In this document: positions 15,271 through 23,441 of the stretch, piece after piece
Layout: each line of letters opens with the position of its first letter
Position numbering within the stretch: position 1 is the stretch's first letter
Assembly (NCBI GenBank): GCA_902805565.1
Contig: CADCTP010000329.1
Span: 1 to 33,007, forward strand
Direction of reading: 5' to 3'
Source of the DNA: an uncultured Mycobacteriales bacterium
Lineage (GTDB): Bacteria > Actinomycetota > Actinomycetes > Mycobacteriales > CADCTP01
Length of the DNA stretch: 33,007 nucleotides
Notes under the pieces: generated by a model
Databases searched by the model: none
What the model saw: only the letters and a program-made list of their open reading frames with translations
Told to the model about the DNA's origin: nothing
Position numbers and translations under genes: made by a program

Positions 15271-16452
15271 TCAGGACCCGTCGCCGGGCCGGTCGCCGCC
15301 CGTGGCGGCGGTCCACCGCAGCAGCACGACCGCCGCGTGCAGCCGCTGGATGCCGTCCGCCGCGCCCAGGTCGGCCCCGGTCAGCGCCCGGATGCGGGCC
15401 ACCCGGTACGCCAGCGTCCGGCGGTGCACGTGCAGCGCGGCGGCCGCCGCGGTCCGGTCCAGCCGGTGCCGGAAGAGGGTCTCCAGGGTCAGCGGCAGGT
15501 CCGGGCCGGCCGACAGCGTGTCCAGCAGCGCGAGCAGGTCGCCGCGGGCCGCGGGGTCCCGCAGCAGGGCCAGCTCCACCGCCCCGTCGGCCGGTCCGAG
15601 CGGTCCCGGCGGGGATTCCGGGCGGGCGGCGGCGATGTCGGCCAGCACCCGCGCCTGCTCGTACGCCGCGGGCACGGCGGCCAGGTCGACCGCCGTCGCG
15701 TACCCGGACGGCAGCCGGCCGTGCCGCTCCACCAGGTCGACGGCGTCGGGCGTCGGGCGCCAGTTCCGGTCGGCGGCGGCCCCCTCGGGCCGGGGCAGCA
15801 GGTGCACCCGCTCGGCCGCCCGGCGCAGGACCAGGGCTCCCGCCCGCCGGCACGGCGCGGTGCAGGCCGGGGCGCCGAGATCCCCGGGGCCGGACAGCGG
15901 CTCGCGGCTGACCAGCACGAAGTAGCCCGCCCCCAGCCGGATCCCGTGCGCGCCGGCCAGGTCCTGCACCGGCTCGCCGGCCAGCAGTCCCTCCACCACC
16001 CGCTCCTGCGGGGTGCGCAGGCGGGTGCCGGAGCTGCCCGTGGTGTACAGCCGCCGCAGGTGCTGCGTCAGGGCAGCGGACGCCCGGTCCAGCCGGTGCA
16101 GCAGCTCGCGCAGCTCCGCCCGCTCGTCCAGGCCGCACAGCTGCCACAGGGCCTGCTGGACGGCGAAGCCGATCACCTCGCCCTTCTCCAGGTAGTCCTC
16201 GAGCGGCAGCCGCCGGTCGGCGAAGAAGAGGCACGAGGCGGCGAAGGCGTCGTACGACTCGGGGTCCGGCGGGTCGCCGGCGCCGGGCCGCAGCAGCGTC
16301 TCCAGCGACTGCCGGACCGGGACCCCGATGTACCGGTGCCGCTCGGCCTCGGTCAGTGTCCGCAGGATCGGCACCTTCTCCAACCCGGCCGCCAGGGCCG
16401 CATCGGCGATCTCGTCGGCGTGGTCGAGGATTCGGCGGTCGAGGTCGCGCAC
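15271..16452 (-). CDS. PucR-type helix-turn-helix transcriptional regulator
   Basis: This regulator of about 393 residues has a C-terminal PucR-like HTH: LFRHRLDRTAAAAALHVHRR then TLAYRVARIRALTG, typical of this family. The N-terminal ~160 residues form a helical domain (RDLDRRILDHADEIADAALA...) often found in actinobacterial PucR proteins. The middle is a weakly conserved GGDEF-like segment. The GTG start has GAGGGGG six bases upstream. Located directly upstream of lanA on the same strand, it is a strong candidate for a pathway-specific regulator. It could be read with lanA or separated from it by the palindrome. Its ligand is unknown. Confidence 0.85.
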   Translation of the reverse strand: MRDLDRRILDHADEIADAALAAGLEKVPILRTLTEAERHRYIGVPVRQSLETLLRPGAGDPPDPESYDAFAASCLFFADRRLPLEDYLEKGEVIGFAVQQALWQLCGLDERAELRELLHRLDRASAALTQHLRRLYTTGSSGTRLRTPQERVVEGLLAGEPVQDLAGAHGIRLGAGYFVLVSREPLSGPGDLGAPACTAPCRRAGALVLRRAAERVHLLPRPEGAAADRNWRPTPDAVDLVERHGRLPSGYATAVDLAAVPAAYEQARVLADIAAARPESPPGPLGPADGAVELALLRDPAARGDLLALLDTLSAGPDLPLTLETLFRHRLDRTAAAAALHVHRRTLAYRVARIRALTGADLGAADGIQRLHAAVVLLRWTAATGGDRPGDGS

Positions 16453-16532
16453 AGTTGCCCCCTCGCGGGAGTGGTGGACCTGGCGGTGGTCCCGGGGACC
16501 GGCCCGCGGGGCCGGGCGGTCGGGGGACCGGC

Positions 16533-16561
16533 CCCGACGGTAGTCAGCGGCCCGTCGGGGG
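16533..16561 (-). terminator. Possible terminator after the LAL regulator
   Basis: CCCCGAC (16533-16539) and GTCGGGG (16555-16561) can pair around a 15-base loop, about 40 bases past the regulator's stop. No T-run follows. The 149-bp gap should also contain the promoter of the PucR-type gene. Confidence 0.35.
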
Positions 16562-16601
16562 AGGGGTGACGAAAGTGGTAGGCGGAGGTTGGGTGAACCC
16601 T

Positions 16602-19223
16602 CTACCGCCCGTCCGGCTGGAGCAGACCGAGGCTGCGCGCGACCACGACGGCTTCGAGCCGGGTCTTCACCCCCAGTTTCCCGAACAGGTTGTAGAGGTG
16701 CTTCTTCACCGTGCCGGTGGACACGAACAGCCGCGCGGCGATCTCCGTGTTCGACAGCCCGGCGCCGAGCAGCCGGAGGATCTGCCGCTCCCGCGGGGTG
16801 AGCAGGACGGGGGCGGCGGGGCCGGTGCCGGGCCGGCCCGCTGCCGCCGCGGCCAGCAGCGTGCGCAGGTAGTCGCGGAACCGGCCGGGCGACGCGTACA
16901 TCGTCCGGAGCAGCCCGGTCACCGCCTCGCCCTCGTCGAGGAACGTCCGGACGTAGCCTTCCGGCTCGGCCAGCTCGAGGGCGTGCGCGAGCGCCGACCG
17001 GGCCCCGGCCGGGTCGCCGGCGGCCAGCCGGGCCGTGGCCTGGAGCACCCGGGCACCGATGACGGCGCCCAGGGCGCCGCGGTCCGCCTCCTCGGTCACC
17101 ACCGCCCGCAGCAGCCGCTCGGCGGTGTCCGGCCGGCCCACCGCCAGGTGCAGCCGGGCGCGGGTGAGCGGGTGCAGCCGGGCCGCCGGGTCGGTGACCG
17201 TACGCCGCCACCGCTCCACCGCCGCCCGGTCACCGCGGATCACCCACAGCCGCAGTCGCGTGTCGTCGATCAGCCGGGCCGACCGCTCCGGCAGCTCGTG
17301 CCCGCCGAGCACCCGCTCGGCCGCGGTGACGGCGGCGTCGGCGGCCGGTTCGTCCCCGGCCGCCTGGCGGGCCAGCGCCAGCGTCAGCGACCCGAACAGG
17401 ACGACGTTGAGCAGCTCGCCGCGGCGGCCCAGCTCGACGGCCCGCTCCAGGTGCCGCGCGGCCTCATCGAGCCGGTTCCACTCGTGCAGCACCTCGCCGA
17501 GGCCGGCGTGCAGCGCGCCCGCGGCGGCGAGGGTGCCACCGGCCAGACTCTCGGCGTCCCGGAGGCCGTCCTCGTACGTGGCCGCGGCCGCGTGCAGCCG
17601 GCCGCCCTTGCACCGCGTCCGGCCCAGGCCACCGGCCGCGGTCAGCAGGGTCGGTCCGTCCCCGGCGGCGCGGCTGCGGGTCATCGCCTCCCGGAAGGTC
17701 GCCATGGCGGCCGGCAGCCGACCGCCCAGCGACTCCGCCCGGCCCTTGGTCAGCAGGATCGCGCTGGCCGCGGCCGGATCGGTGTCGCCGATCAGGTCCA
17801 CCGCCGCGTCCGCCAGCGTGACGGCCCGCTCGGTCTCCCCCGCGACAGTGGCCAGGTACGCCGCCAGCGCGGCCAGCGTCGCCCGGACCCGCGGCGGCTG
17901 GCCCGGCACGCCCCCGGGGGCGGCGGCGAACGCCCGCTCCGCCTCCCGGACCGCGTCGGCGACGGTGCCCCACTCGGCGCGGCGCATGGCGACCTCGGCG
18001 CGGCGCAGGAACAGCGCCGGCCGGTCGGCCCACTGCGCGGCCGGGAGCCGCCGGAGCCAGCGGTCCACCGTCGCCACCTCGCCCCGGGCCAGCGCGGCCT
18101 CGCCGGCCCGGTCGATCAGCTCCGCCGCCCGGGCCCAGGCGGCGCCGGCCAGGCAGTGGGTGATCGCCTCCTCGAGGCGGCCGTGGGAGACGTACCATTC
18201 CGCGGCCCGCTGGTGGACCAGCCGCAGCCGGTCGGGCGACCGGGCGAGCCGGCTGCGCAGGAAGTCGGCGAACATCGGGTGGTACCGGTAGCAGTGCCGC
18301 TCCCCGTCCAGCGGGACGACGAACAGGTGCTCCCGGTCCAGCAGTTCGAGCATCCGCTGGCAGTCCGACCGCTGGGTCACCGCGGCGCACAAGGGCGCGG
18401 TCAGCCGGTCCAGCACGGAGATGTCGGTGAGGAAGTCGCGCACCGGCGCGGGCTGGCCCCGCAGGACCTCCTCGGCCAGGTAGTCCTGCGTGAACCGGGA
18501 CGTCCCGGCGGACAGGTCGGCCACCGAACCGGTACGGGACAGGTGCAGCGCCAGCAGCCGCAGCCCGCCCATCCACCCCTCCGTCAGCCGCTCCACCTCG
18601 GCCAGCTCCGCCGGCCCCAGCGGCAGTCCGAGCCGGTCCACCAGCAGCTCGTGCGTCTCCGCCGGGGTGAACCGGAGGTCCTCCGGGCCCAGCTCGTCCA
18701 GCAGCCCCTCGACGCGCCAGCGCGGCAGCGGCAGGCCCGGCACCGAACGCCCGCCGAGCACCAGCCGGACGGACGCCGGGAGGGCGTCGACCAGCCGGGC
18801 CATCCCGCGATCCACCGCGTCGCCGGCCAGGTGGTAGTCGTCGAGGACGAGGACCAGCGGGTCGCAGTCCCCGAGGTCCTCGGCCAGCGTGCGCACCGCG
18901 TCGAGCTCCGCCGTCGGCTCGCCGGACCGCAGCAGGGCCAGCGCCCGGGCGCCGAGCCGGGGGTCGCCGGTACGCAGCAACCGCACCAGGCCGGCCCAGA
19001 ACCGGGCGGGGTCGACGTCCTCCGGGTCGAGGCCGGCCCCGTGGACCCGGCGACCGGCGCCGCGCTCCACGTCCTGCCACTGTGCCAGCGCGACCGTCTT
19101 GCCGTACCCGGCCGGCGCGGTCACCACGGTCACCGGGTGGCGGTGCACGAGGGCCAGCCGGCGGGTCAGCCGGTCCCTGGGCAGCACTCCGGCGGACCGC
19201 GGCGGCCGACGTGTCGCGTGCAC
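16602..19223 (-). CDS. LAL-family (MalT-like) LuxR transcriptional activator
   Basis: This 873-residue regulator has an N-terminal NTPase with Walker A (TAPAGYGKT, about residues 35-43) and a Walker B-like LVLVLDDYH near 130. A long central region of helical, TPR-like repeats follows. The C-terminal LuxR HTH (about 805-870) contains LTPRERQILRLLGAGLSNTE and VSTGTVKKHLYNLFGKLG. Large ATP-binding LuxR (LAL) proteins often activate antibiotic clusters in actinomycetes. The GTG start has GGGAGG five bases upstream. It lies upstream of the PucR gene on the same strand, so both may control the lanthipeptide operon. It is divergent from the methyltransferase region. Cluster membership is inferred from position only. 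Confidence 0.88.
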   Translation of the reverse strand: MHATRRPPRSAGVLPRDRLTRRLALVHRHPVTVVTAPAGYGKTVALAQWQDVERGAGRRVHGAGLDPEDVDPARFWAGLVRLLRTGDPRLGARALALLRSGEPTAELDAVRTLAEDLGDCDPLVLVLDDYHLAGDAVDRGMARLVDALPASVRLVLGGRSVPGLPLPRWRVEGLLDELGPEDLRFTPAETHELLVDRLGLPLGPAELAEVERLTEGWMGGLRLLALHLSRTGSVADLSAGTSRFTQDYLAEEVLRGQPAPVRDFLTDISVLDRLTAPLCAAVTQRSDCQRMLELLDREHLFVVPLDGERHCYRYHPMFADFLRSRLARSPDRLRLVHQRAAEWYVSHGRLEEAITHCLAGAAWARAAELIDRAGEAALARGEVATVDRWLRRLPAAQWADRPALFLRRAEVAMRRAEWGTVADAVREAERAFAAAPGGVPGQPPRVRATLAALAAYLATVAGETERAVTLADAAVDLIGDTDPAAASAILLTKGRAESLGGRLPAAMATFREAMTRSRAAGDGPTLLTAAGGLGRTRCKGGRLHAAAATYEDGLRDAESLAGGTLAAAGALHAGLGEVLHEWNRLDEAARHLERAVELGRRGELLNVVLFGSLTLALARQAAGDEPAADAAVTAAERVLGGHELPERSARLIDDTRLRLWVIRGDRAAVERWRRTVTDPAARLHPLTRARLHLAVGRPDTAERLLRAVVTEEADRGALGAVIGARVLQATARLAAGDPAGARSALAHALELAEPEGYVRTFLDEGEAVTGLLRTMYASPGRFRDYLRTLLAAAAAGRPGTGPAAPVLLTPRERQILRLLGAGLSNTEIAARLFVSTGTVKKHLYNLFGKLGVKTRLEAVVVARSLGLLQPDGR

Positions 19224-19346
19224 TGCGCCTCCCGGAAGGTCCCGGTGCCACCCCTGCTGCCCGCTCCCGGTCCGTACCGGTCGTCCCGGTCAGCCACCCG
19301 AAGTCCTACCCGTGCCCGTCCTCCGGCCGCAACGACAGGAGGCGAA

Positions 19347-19517
19347 ATGCAGGACAAGGACAGGCGTCCGGCCGGCGCAGCGTCCGGCCCCCGACCGGCC
19401 GCCGGCTTTGCCGGGTCGGCAAAGAACTTTGCCTCGCCGGGCGGGGGTCCCGCACCCTCGTGCCGGTGGTCGCCGAGCCGGCGACCCGGTCGGCAGCAGC
19501 GGAGGGACGTGGCCTGA
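19347..19517 (+). CDS. Possible 56-residue ORF coupled to the methyltransferase
   Basis: A consensus Shine-Dalgarno sequence (AGGAGG, 19337-19342) lies four bases before an ATG. The frame runs 56 codons to a TGA that overlaps the methyltransferase ATG as TGATG. The product starts MQDKDRRPAGAAS, is basic and Gly/Pro/Ala-rich, has one Cys and ends QQRRDVA. No family is recognised. Two TTT codons in a genome that prefers TTC fall in the CTTTGCC repeats, so this stretch could instead be a regulatory leader. The ribosome site and stop/start overlap favour translation; composition does not strongly support a folded protein. Confidence 0.35.
   Translation: MQDKDRRPAGAASGPRPAAGFAGSAKNFASPGGGPAPSCRWSPSRRPGRQQRRDVA
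19406..19433. promoter_or_regulatory. Three alternating CTTTGCC / GGCAAAG half-sites
   Basis: CTTTGCC (19406-19412), GGCAAAG (19418-19424) and CTTTGCC (19427-19433) form two nested dyads with spacers of 5 and 2 bases. The two direct copies are exactly 21 bp apart, two helical turns. This resembles a multi-site operator between the divergent LAL regulator and methyltransferase genes, although the possible small ORF reads through it. Confidence 0.45.
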
Positions 19518-20170
19518 TGGCCGGACACGGGACGCACGGGACCGAGGAGGACGCGGCGGCGATGTTCGAGCCGGCGAGCTGGGAGGAGCGGTACGCCGGC
19601 GCGGAGAAGGTCTGGAGCGGCAACCCCAACGCCCAGCTGGTCGCCGAGGTGTCCGGGCTGACCCCGGGCACCGCGCTGGACGTCGGCTGCGGGGAGGGCG
19701 GCGACGTGGTCTGGCTGGCCCGGCAGGGCTGGCGGGTCACCGGCGCCGACTTCTCGGCCAACGGCCTGGCCCGCGCCGCCCGGCACGCCGCGGAGGCCGG
19801 GGTGGCCGACCGCACCGACTGGTGGCAGGTCGACGCCCGGGCCTTCGCCGCCGGCGGCCGCTCGTACGACCTGGTCGCCAGCCACTTCCTGCACCCGCCG
19901 GACGGCGGGATGGTCGAGGTGGCGGGGCGGCTGGCCGGGGCCGTCGCGCCCGGCGGGCACCTGCTGGTCGTCGGGCACGCGCCGTCGGAGGTGTTCACGC
20001 AGCTGAGCGAGAGCCACCGGCGGGCGATGTTCCTGGCCGCGGACCTGGTGCCGGGACTGCCGGCGGGCTTCGAGGTCCTGGTGGCCGAGCAGCGGCCGCG
20101 GACGATGGTCCGCGACGGCGTGACCGTCGACGTCCACGACTCCACCCTGCTGGCCCGGCGTACGGCCTGA
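19517..20170 (+). CDS. Class I SAM-dependent methyltransferase
   Basis: This 217-residue protein has the Rossmann motif I LDVGCGEGGDVVWLARQG (near residue 55), an acidic motif II region ending GADFS, and a post-I Asp segment WWQVDARAF near 105. The N-terminal SWEERYAGAEKVWSGNPN is typical of TehB-like or generic actinobacterial methyltransferases. The substrate cannot be assigned. The ATG has GGAGGG about ten bases upstream, and overlaps the stop of the possible small ORF. It is divergent from the lanthipeptide regulators, and nothing specific ties it to the peptide. Confidence 0.85.
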   Translation: MAGHGTHGTEEDAAAMFEPASWEERYAGAEKVWSGNPNAQLVAEVSGLTPGTALDVGCGEGGDVVWLARQGWRVTGADFSANGLARAARHAAEAGVADRTDWWQVDARAFAAGGRSYDLVASHFLHPPDGGMVEVAGRLAGAVAPGGHLLVVGHAPSEVFTQLSESHRRAMFLAADLVPGLPAGFEVLVAEQRPRTMVRDGVTVDVHDSTLLARRTA

Positions 20171-20222
20171 CCCGGCCGGGCGGCGGAGGTGTCACGGCCG
20201 GCGGGCGGGGCACGCCCGGCCG

Positions 20223-20960
20223 GTGACCGGAGCGGCAGCGGGTGCGGCGTACGTCGCGCTGGGGGACTCGATCTCGATCGACGAGTACGCCGGCGGCCCC
20301 GGCCGCGGCGGCGCCGCCCTGCTGGCCCGCAACCGGGACGACGACTTCCCGGCCTGGCGCGGGCGTGACCTGGCCGGCACCCGGCCGGACCTGGACTTCC
20401 GGCTGCTGGCGACCGACGGCGGGACCACCCGCTCGCTGCTGGACGGCCAGCTGCCCCGGCTGGCGGCCTCGGGCGTCGTCCCCGAGGTCGTGACGCTCAC
20501 CATCGGCGGGAACGACGTGCTCGCGGCGTTCGGCGACACCCGGGAGGCGCTGCGGGTCGTCGCGCTCGTCCGGGTGCGGGTGGCCGAGGCGCTCGACCGG
20601 CTGGCGGAGCTGATGCCGGCGGGGCGGCCCGTCGTCGTCGGGACCGTCTACGACCCGAGCGACGGCACCGCCGCCACCGAGCGGGTCGGGCTGCCGCCGT
20701 GGCCGGACCTGGTCCCGGTCCTCGCCGAGCTCAACGCCGGGCTGCGCGAGGTCGCGGCCGGTCGCGGGGCCCGGGTCGCCGACATCCACGGCCGGTTCCT
20801 CGGCCACGGCCTGCGGCGCGGCGACCCCGGGCAGGGCGACGCCCGGCCCGCCGACCGCGACCTCTGGTACTGCCACCTCATCGAGCCCAACGCGTGGGGC
20901 GCCGACGCGGTGCGGGCGGCGTTCTGGGCCGCCCTGGCGGTCAGCCCGGACCCCGGGTGA
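20223..20960 (+). CDS. SGNH/GDSL-family hydrolase
   Basis: This 245-residue protein has block I VALGDSISIDEY (nucleophile Ser), block III TIGGNDVL (oxyanion Asn) and a C-terminal CHLIEPNAWGADAVR whose His is the likely general base. The family are esterases, lipases or acylhydrolases. No signal peptide is seen, which suggests a cytoplasmic enzyme. The GTG start lacks a clear ribosome site but fits the domain edge. The stop codon lies inside a 25-bp tandem duplication shared with the convergent alpha/beta hydrolase. Confidence 0.85.
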   Translation: MTGAAAGAAYVALGDSISIDEYAGGPGRGGAALLARNRDDDFPAWRGRDLAGTRPDLDFRLLATDGGTTRSLLDGQLPRLAASGVVPEVVTLTIGGNDVLAAFGDTREALRVVALVRVRVAEALDRLAELMPAGRPVVVGTVYDPSDGTAATERVGLPPWPDLVPVLAELNAGLREVAAGRGARVADIHGRFLGHGLRRGDPGQGDARPADRDLWYCHLIEPNAWGADAVRAAFWAALAVSPDPG

Positions 20961-20988
20961 CCGGGTCAGCCCGGACCCCGGGTGACCG
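20939..20988. repeat. Perfect 25-bp tandem duplication at convergent gene ends
   Basis: Two identical, adjacent 25-bp units (20939-20963 and 20964-20988) start GGTCAGCC and end GGTGACCG. Each unit is itself an imperfect palindrome (GGTCA...TGACC). The SGNH hydrolase stop lies in the first copy and the minus-strand alpha/beta hydrolase stop lies in the second. It may work as a two-way terminator. Confidence 0.85.
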
Positions 20989-21838
20989 CGGTGAGCTCGC
21001 GGACCAGCCGGTCGCCGGCCAGCAGCTCCCAGTCGTTGTGGTCGGCACCGGGGATCTCGACGTACCGCTTGGGGCCGGGCGCGGCGTCGTGCAGCCGGCG
21101 GCTCTGGCCGGCCGGCACGATCCGGTCCGCGGAGCCGGCCAGCACCAGCAGCGGGCAGTCCAGGGAGCGCACCCGGCCGATCGAGTCGTACCGGTCCTTC
21201 AGCAGCGCCCCGACCGGGAGGTACGGGTAGTGCAGCCGGCCGACGTCGGCGAGGCTGGTGAACGGGGAGCGCAGCACCAGCGCGGCCGGCCGGTGCTCCA
21301 CCGCCAGGCCCAGCGCCACCGCGGCGCCGAGGGACTCCCCGAAGTAGACGATCGACCCGGGCCGGACCTCCGGGCGGCCGAGCAGGTAGCCGCGGGCCGC
21401 CCGGGCGTCGGCGGCCAGCCCGGTCTCGGTGGGCCGCCCGGGATTTCCGCCGTAGCCGCGGTAGTCGAACAGCAGCACCGAGATCCCGGCCCGGGCCAGG
21501 GCCGCGGCCAGCGGGGCGCGGGCGGACCGGTTCCCGGCGTTGCCGTTGAACACCAGCACCGCCGGGCCGGCGGCACCGCCCGGGGGAGAGCTGCCCGGGC
21601 GAGCGCCGCCCGGGGGAGGGCCGCCCGGCAGGAACCAGCCGCTGAGCCGGAGCCCGTCCGCGGTGTCGAAGGACACCTCCTCGGCGCCGGGCAGCAGCGT
21701 GCCGACCGCCGGCACCGGTCCGGCGGCCGGCAGGTAGATCAGCTTGCGCTGCAGCGCCCAGGCCAGCACGAGCAGGGCCACGACCACCACCACCACGGCG
21801 GTCGCCACCCGGGCCAGGACCGGCGCGGGCCCGGTCAC
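20966..21838 (-). CDS. Membrane-anchored alpha/beta hydrolase (ABHD13/BEM46-like)
   Basis: This protein of about 290 residues has one N-terminal hydrophobic anchor (VATAVVVVVVALLVLAWAL). The alpha/beta hydrolase domain then shows FNGNAGNRS (oxyanion loop), DYRGYGGNPG, the nucleophile motif FGESLGAAV, the acid GSADRIVP and the base GADHND. It resembles BEM46/ABHD13-type serine hydrolases, for which natural substrates are poorly known. A Pro/Gly-rich insert (about 65-82) follows the first strand. The GTG at 21838 is chosen because it sits just ahead of the anchor. It follows the small conserved gene on the same strand, separated by a short GGGCCC-type hairpin. Confidence 0.85.
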   Translation of the reverse strand: MTGPAPVLARVATAVVVVVVALLVLAWALQRKLIYLPAAGPVPAVGTLLPGAEEVSFDTADGLRLSGWFLPGGPPPGGARPGSSPPGGAAGPAVLVFNGNAGNRSARAPLAAALARAGISVLLFDYRGYGGNPGRPTETGLAADARAARGYLLGRPEVRPGSIVYFGESLGAAVALGLAVEHRPAALVLRSPFTSLADVGRLHYPYLPVGALLKDRYDSIGRVRSLDCPLLVLAGSADRIVPAGQSRRLHDAAPGPKRYVEIPGADHNDWELLAGDRLVRELTAVTRGPG

Positions 21839-21866
21839 GGGCCCGCCGCCGGGCCCGCGGTCCCGG

Positions 21867-22121
21867 TCACCCGGCCGGGGTGCTGCCCCAGTAGCCGACC
21901 GGGTGGTCGCCGCCGCGCTCCAGGGACCACTCGTTGAGGGCCTGCGCCAGCAGGTCGTGCTGGTACGCGTCCGGGGCCAGCACACCGAGCACGTACGCCT
22001 CGACCTCGAGCCGCCCGGCCGGGCCGCCGAGCGCCAGCTGCCGCAGCCACAGCTCCTCGAAGGTCATGCCGGTCCTGGCCATGCCGTCGGGCAGGTCGAG
22101 CCCGGGGTCGTCGGAGGTCAC
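21867..22121 (-). CDS. Small conserved actinobacterial protein next to the ANTAR regulator
   Basis: This protein of about 84 residues contains GMTFEELWLRQLALGG, then EVEAYVLG and DQ-like helical segments (YQHDLLAQALNEWSLERG). I recognise this only as a small hypothetical type often found beside GAF-ANTAR genes; no function is known. Its GTG overlaps the stop of the upstream ANTAR gene (GTGA), so the two are probably translated together and may act together. It is soluble and mostly helical. Confidence 0.7.
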   Translation of the reverse strand: MTSDDPGLDLPDGMARTGMTFEELWLRQLALGGPAGRLEVEAYVLGVLAPDAYQHDLLAQALNEWSLERGGDHPVGYWGSTPAG

Positions 22122-22828
22122 GGGGCATTCTGTCGTCCGGCGCGGAGCAGCAGGTCCTCGGCCAGCTCGGCGACGCTCCGGCCCTGCCGCTGCGACTGCC
22201 GGGTCAGCTCGGCGAACGCGGCGGCCCGGTCCAGCCGCCGGGTCGCCATGAGCAACCTCAGCGCCCGGGAGATCCGGTCGCCCCGGGCCCGCTCCGCCGC
22301 CAGCCCGGCGCTGTCCGGCGGCGGCCGACCGCCCGGCAGCAGCGCGGTCACGCAGCGGGCGAGCAGGTCGGCGACGGCCAGGGTCCGCCCGGCCGCGTAC
22401 GCCCCGGGGGTGCCCGCGTAGAGGTTGAGGGCGGCCGGCCGGTCCAGGCCGGTCAGTCCGACCGACAGCGAGCTGCGCACGCCGGCCTCGGCGGCCGCGG
22501 TCCGGAACTCCGGGAACCGGGCCTCCCGGACCATGTCGTCCAACCGTTCGACCGCACCCCCGGACGCGGCCGAGAGGCACGGCCCCGTGCCGGCGTCGTA
22601 CTGCCGCTGGTCCAGGGCGACCGCGAGCTCGTTCGCCGACACGGTCGTCCGGTAGCCGGAGCCGGTCAGCTCGGTGACGCTGCATCCGGACGTGCCCGGG
22701 GCGATGTCCAGGCCGAGCCGTACGGCGGTCCGCAGGAGGTCACCGGGGTCGGACACCGGCGGGGACGCCGCGGCCGCGAGGACCGACGCCCAGTGTTGAT
22801 CGATCATCGAGCCGACTTTCGACGCCAC
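22118..22828 (-). CDS. GAF and ANTAR domain-containing RNA-binding regulator
   Basis: This protein of up to 236 residues has a GAF-type sensor region (about 25-165; YDAGTGPCLSA is typical) followed by a C-terminal ANTAR domain (about 175-228; RALRLLMATRRLDRAAAFAE then a long helix). ANTAR domains bind paired RNA hairpins and prevent termination. The GAF ligand is unknown. The start may be the GTG at 22828 or the ATG at 22807; neither has a strong ribosome site. It is divergent from the HATPase gene across 131 bp, and coupled to the small gene downstream. Confidence 0.85.
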   Translation of the reverse strand: MASKVGSMIDQHWASVLAAAASPPVSDPGDLLRTAVRLGLDIAPGTSGCSVTELTGSGYRTTVSANELAVALDQRQYDAGTGPCLSAASGGAVERLDDMVREARFPEFRTAAAEAGVRSSLSVGLTGLDRPAALNLYAGTPGAYAAGRTLAVADLLARCVTALLPGGRPPPDSAGLAAERARGDRISRALRLLMATRRLDRAAAFAELTRQSQRQGRSVAELAEDLLLRAGRQNAP

Positions 22829-22959
22829 CGTGTCGGCTCGGTTGCTCGGCCGTCGCCCCCAGCCTAGCTGCCCGGCGCCCCGCGATCACCCGCCGGCCGC
22901 CGCGCGCGCCCGCGGCGGTCGGGGCGTGTGGCCCCGGGCGAGCCGGGTACGTCCGCGCC

Positions 22960-23412
22960 GTGCCGCCGAAGGACGTGTCCGTCGAGGACGGGACGCAGAC
23001 CGAGGAGATCGTCGCCCGGTTCGGCCCGGAGGCCCGGGCGGTGTCGGAGTCCCGCCGCTTCCTGCGGAAGGCGCTGGCGGGCCTGCTGCCGGCGCCGGGC
23101 GACGCGGACGTGCTGGACACCCTCGTCCTGGCCGCGAACGAGCTCACCACGAACGCCGTCCTGCACGCCCGGACGGAGTTCTCCGTCCGGCTGCTGGCCA
23201 CCCCGGCGTTCCTGCGGGTCGAGGTCAGCGACCGGAACAGCCGCATGCCGCAGCCCTGCCTGACGCCCGCCGACGCGACCTCCGGCCGCGGGCTGGCCAT
23301 CATCGACGGCACCGGGCTGGACTGGGGGGCCGAGCGGCACCGCGGCGGCAAGACCGTCTGGGTCCAGGGCCGCCGGTGCGGGCCGTCCGCCGACGGCGAC
23401 GGCCCGTCCTGA
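22960..23412 (+). CDS. HATPase-domain anti-sigma-factor-like serine kinase
   Basis: This 150-residue single-domain GHKL protein is of the RsbW/SpoIIAB type. It has the N box LVLAANELTTNAVLHA (about 62-77) and the G box SGRGLAIIDG near 115. Such proteins bind sigma factors or phosphorylate anti-sigma antagonists. No sigma or STAS gene is nearby, so the partner is unknown; many actinomycetes carry dozens of orphan copies. The GTG start is provisional. The PP2C phosphatase at 25490-26737 is a plausible but unproven partner. Confidence 0.82.
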   Translation: MPPKDVSVEDGTQTEEIVARFGPEARAVSESRRFLRKALAGLLPAPGDADVLDTLVLAANELTTNAVLHARTEFSVRLLATPAFLRVEVSDRNSRMPQPCLTPADATSGRGLAIIDGTGLDWGAERHRGGKTVWVQGRRCGPSADGDGPS

Positions 23413-23441
23413 CCCCGGCCGGGTGACCTACGCTCGCGGCC

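Noticed and set aside
16356-19517. Very long open frame on the plus strand opposite the LAL regulator
   Set aside because: The product is Arg/Gly/Pro/Gln-rich without any domain, and the opposite strand encodes a complete, recognisable regulator. It is a high-GC shadow frame; only its last 56 codons are considered separately because of the ribosome site.
19517-20170. Methyltransferase as a lanthipeptide tailoring enzyme
   Set aside because: It is divergent from the operon, resembles general-purpose methyltransferases, and has no feature tying it to peptide modification.
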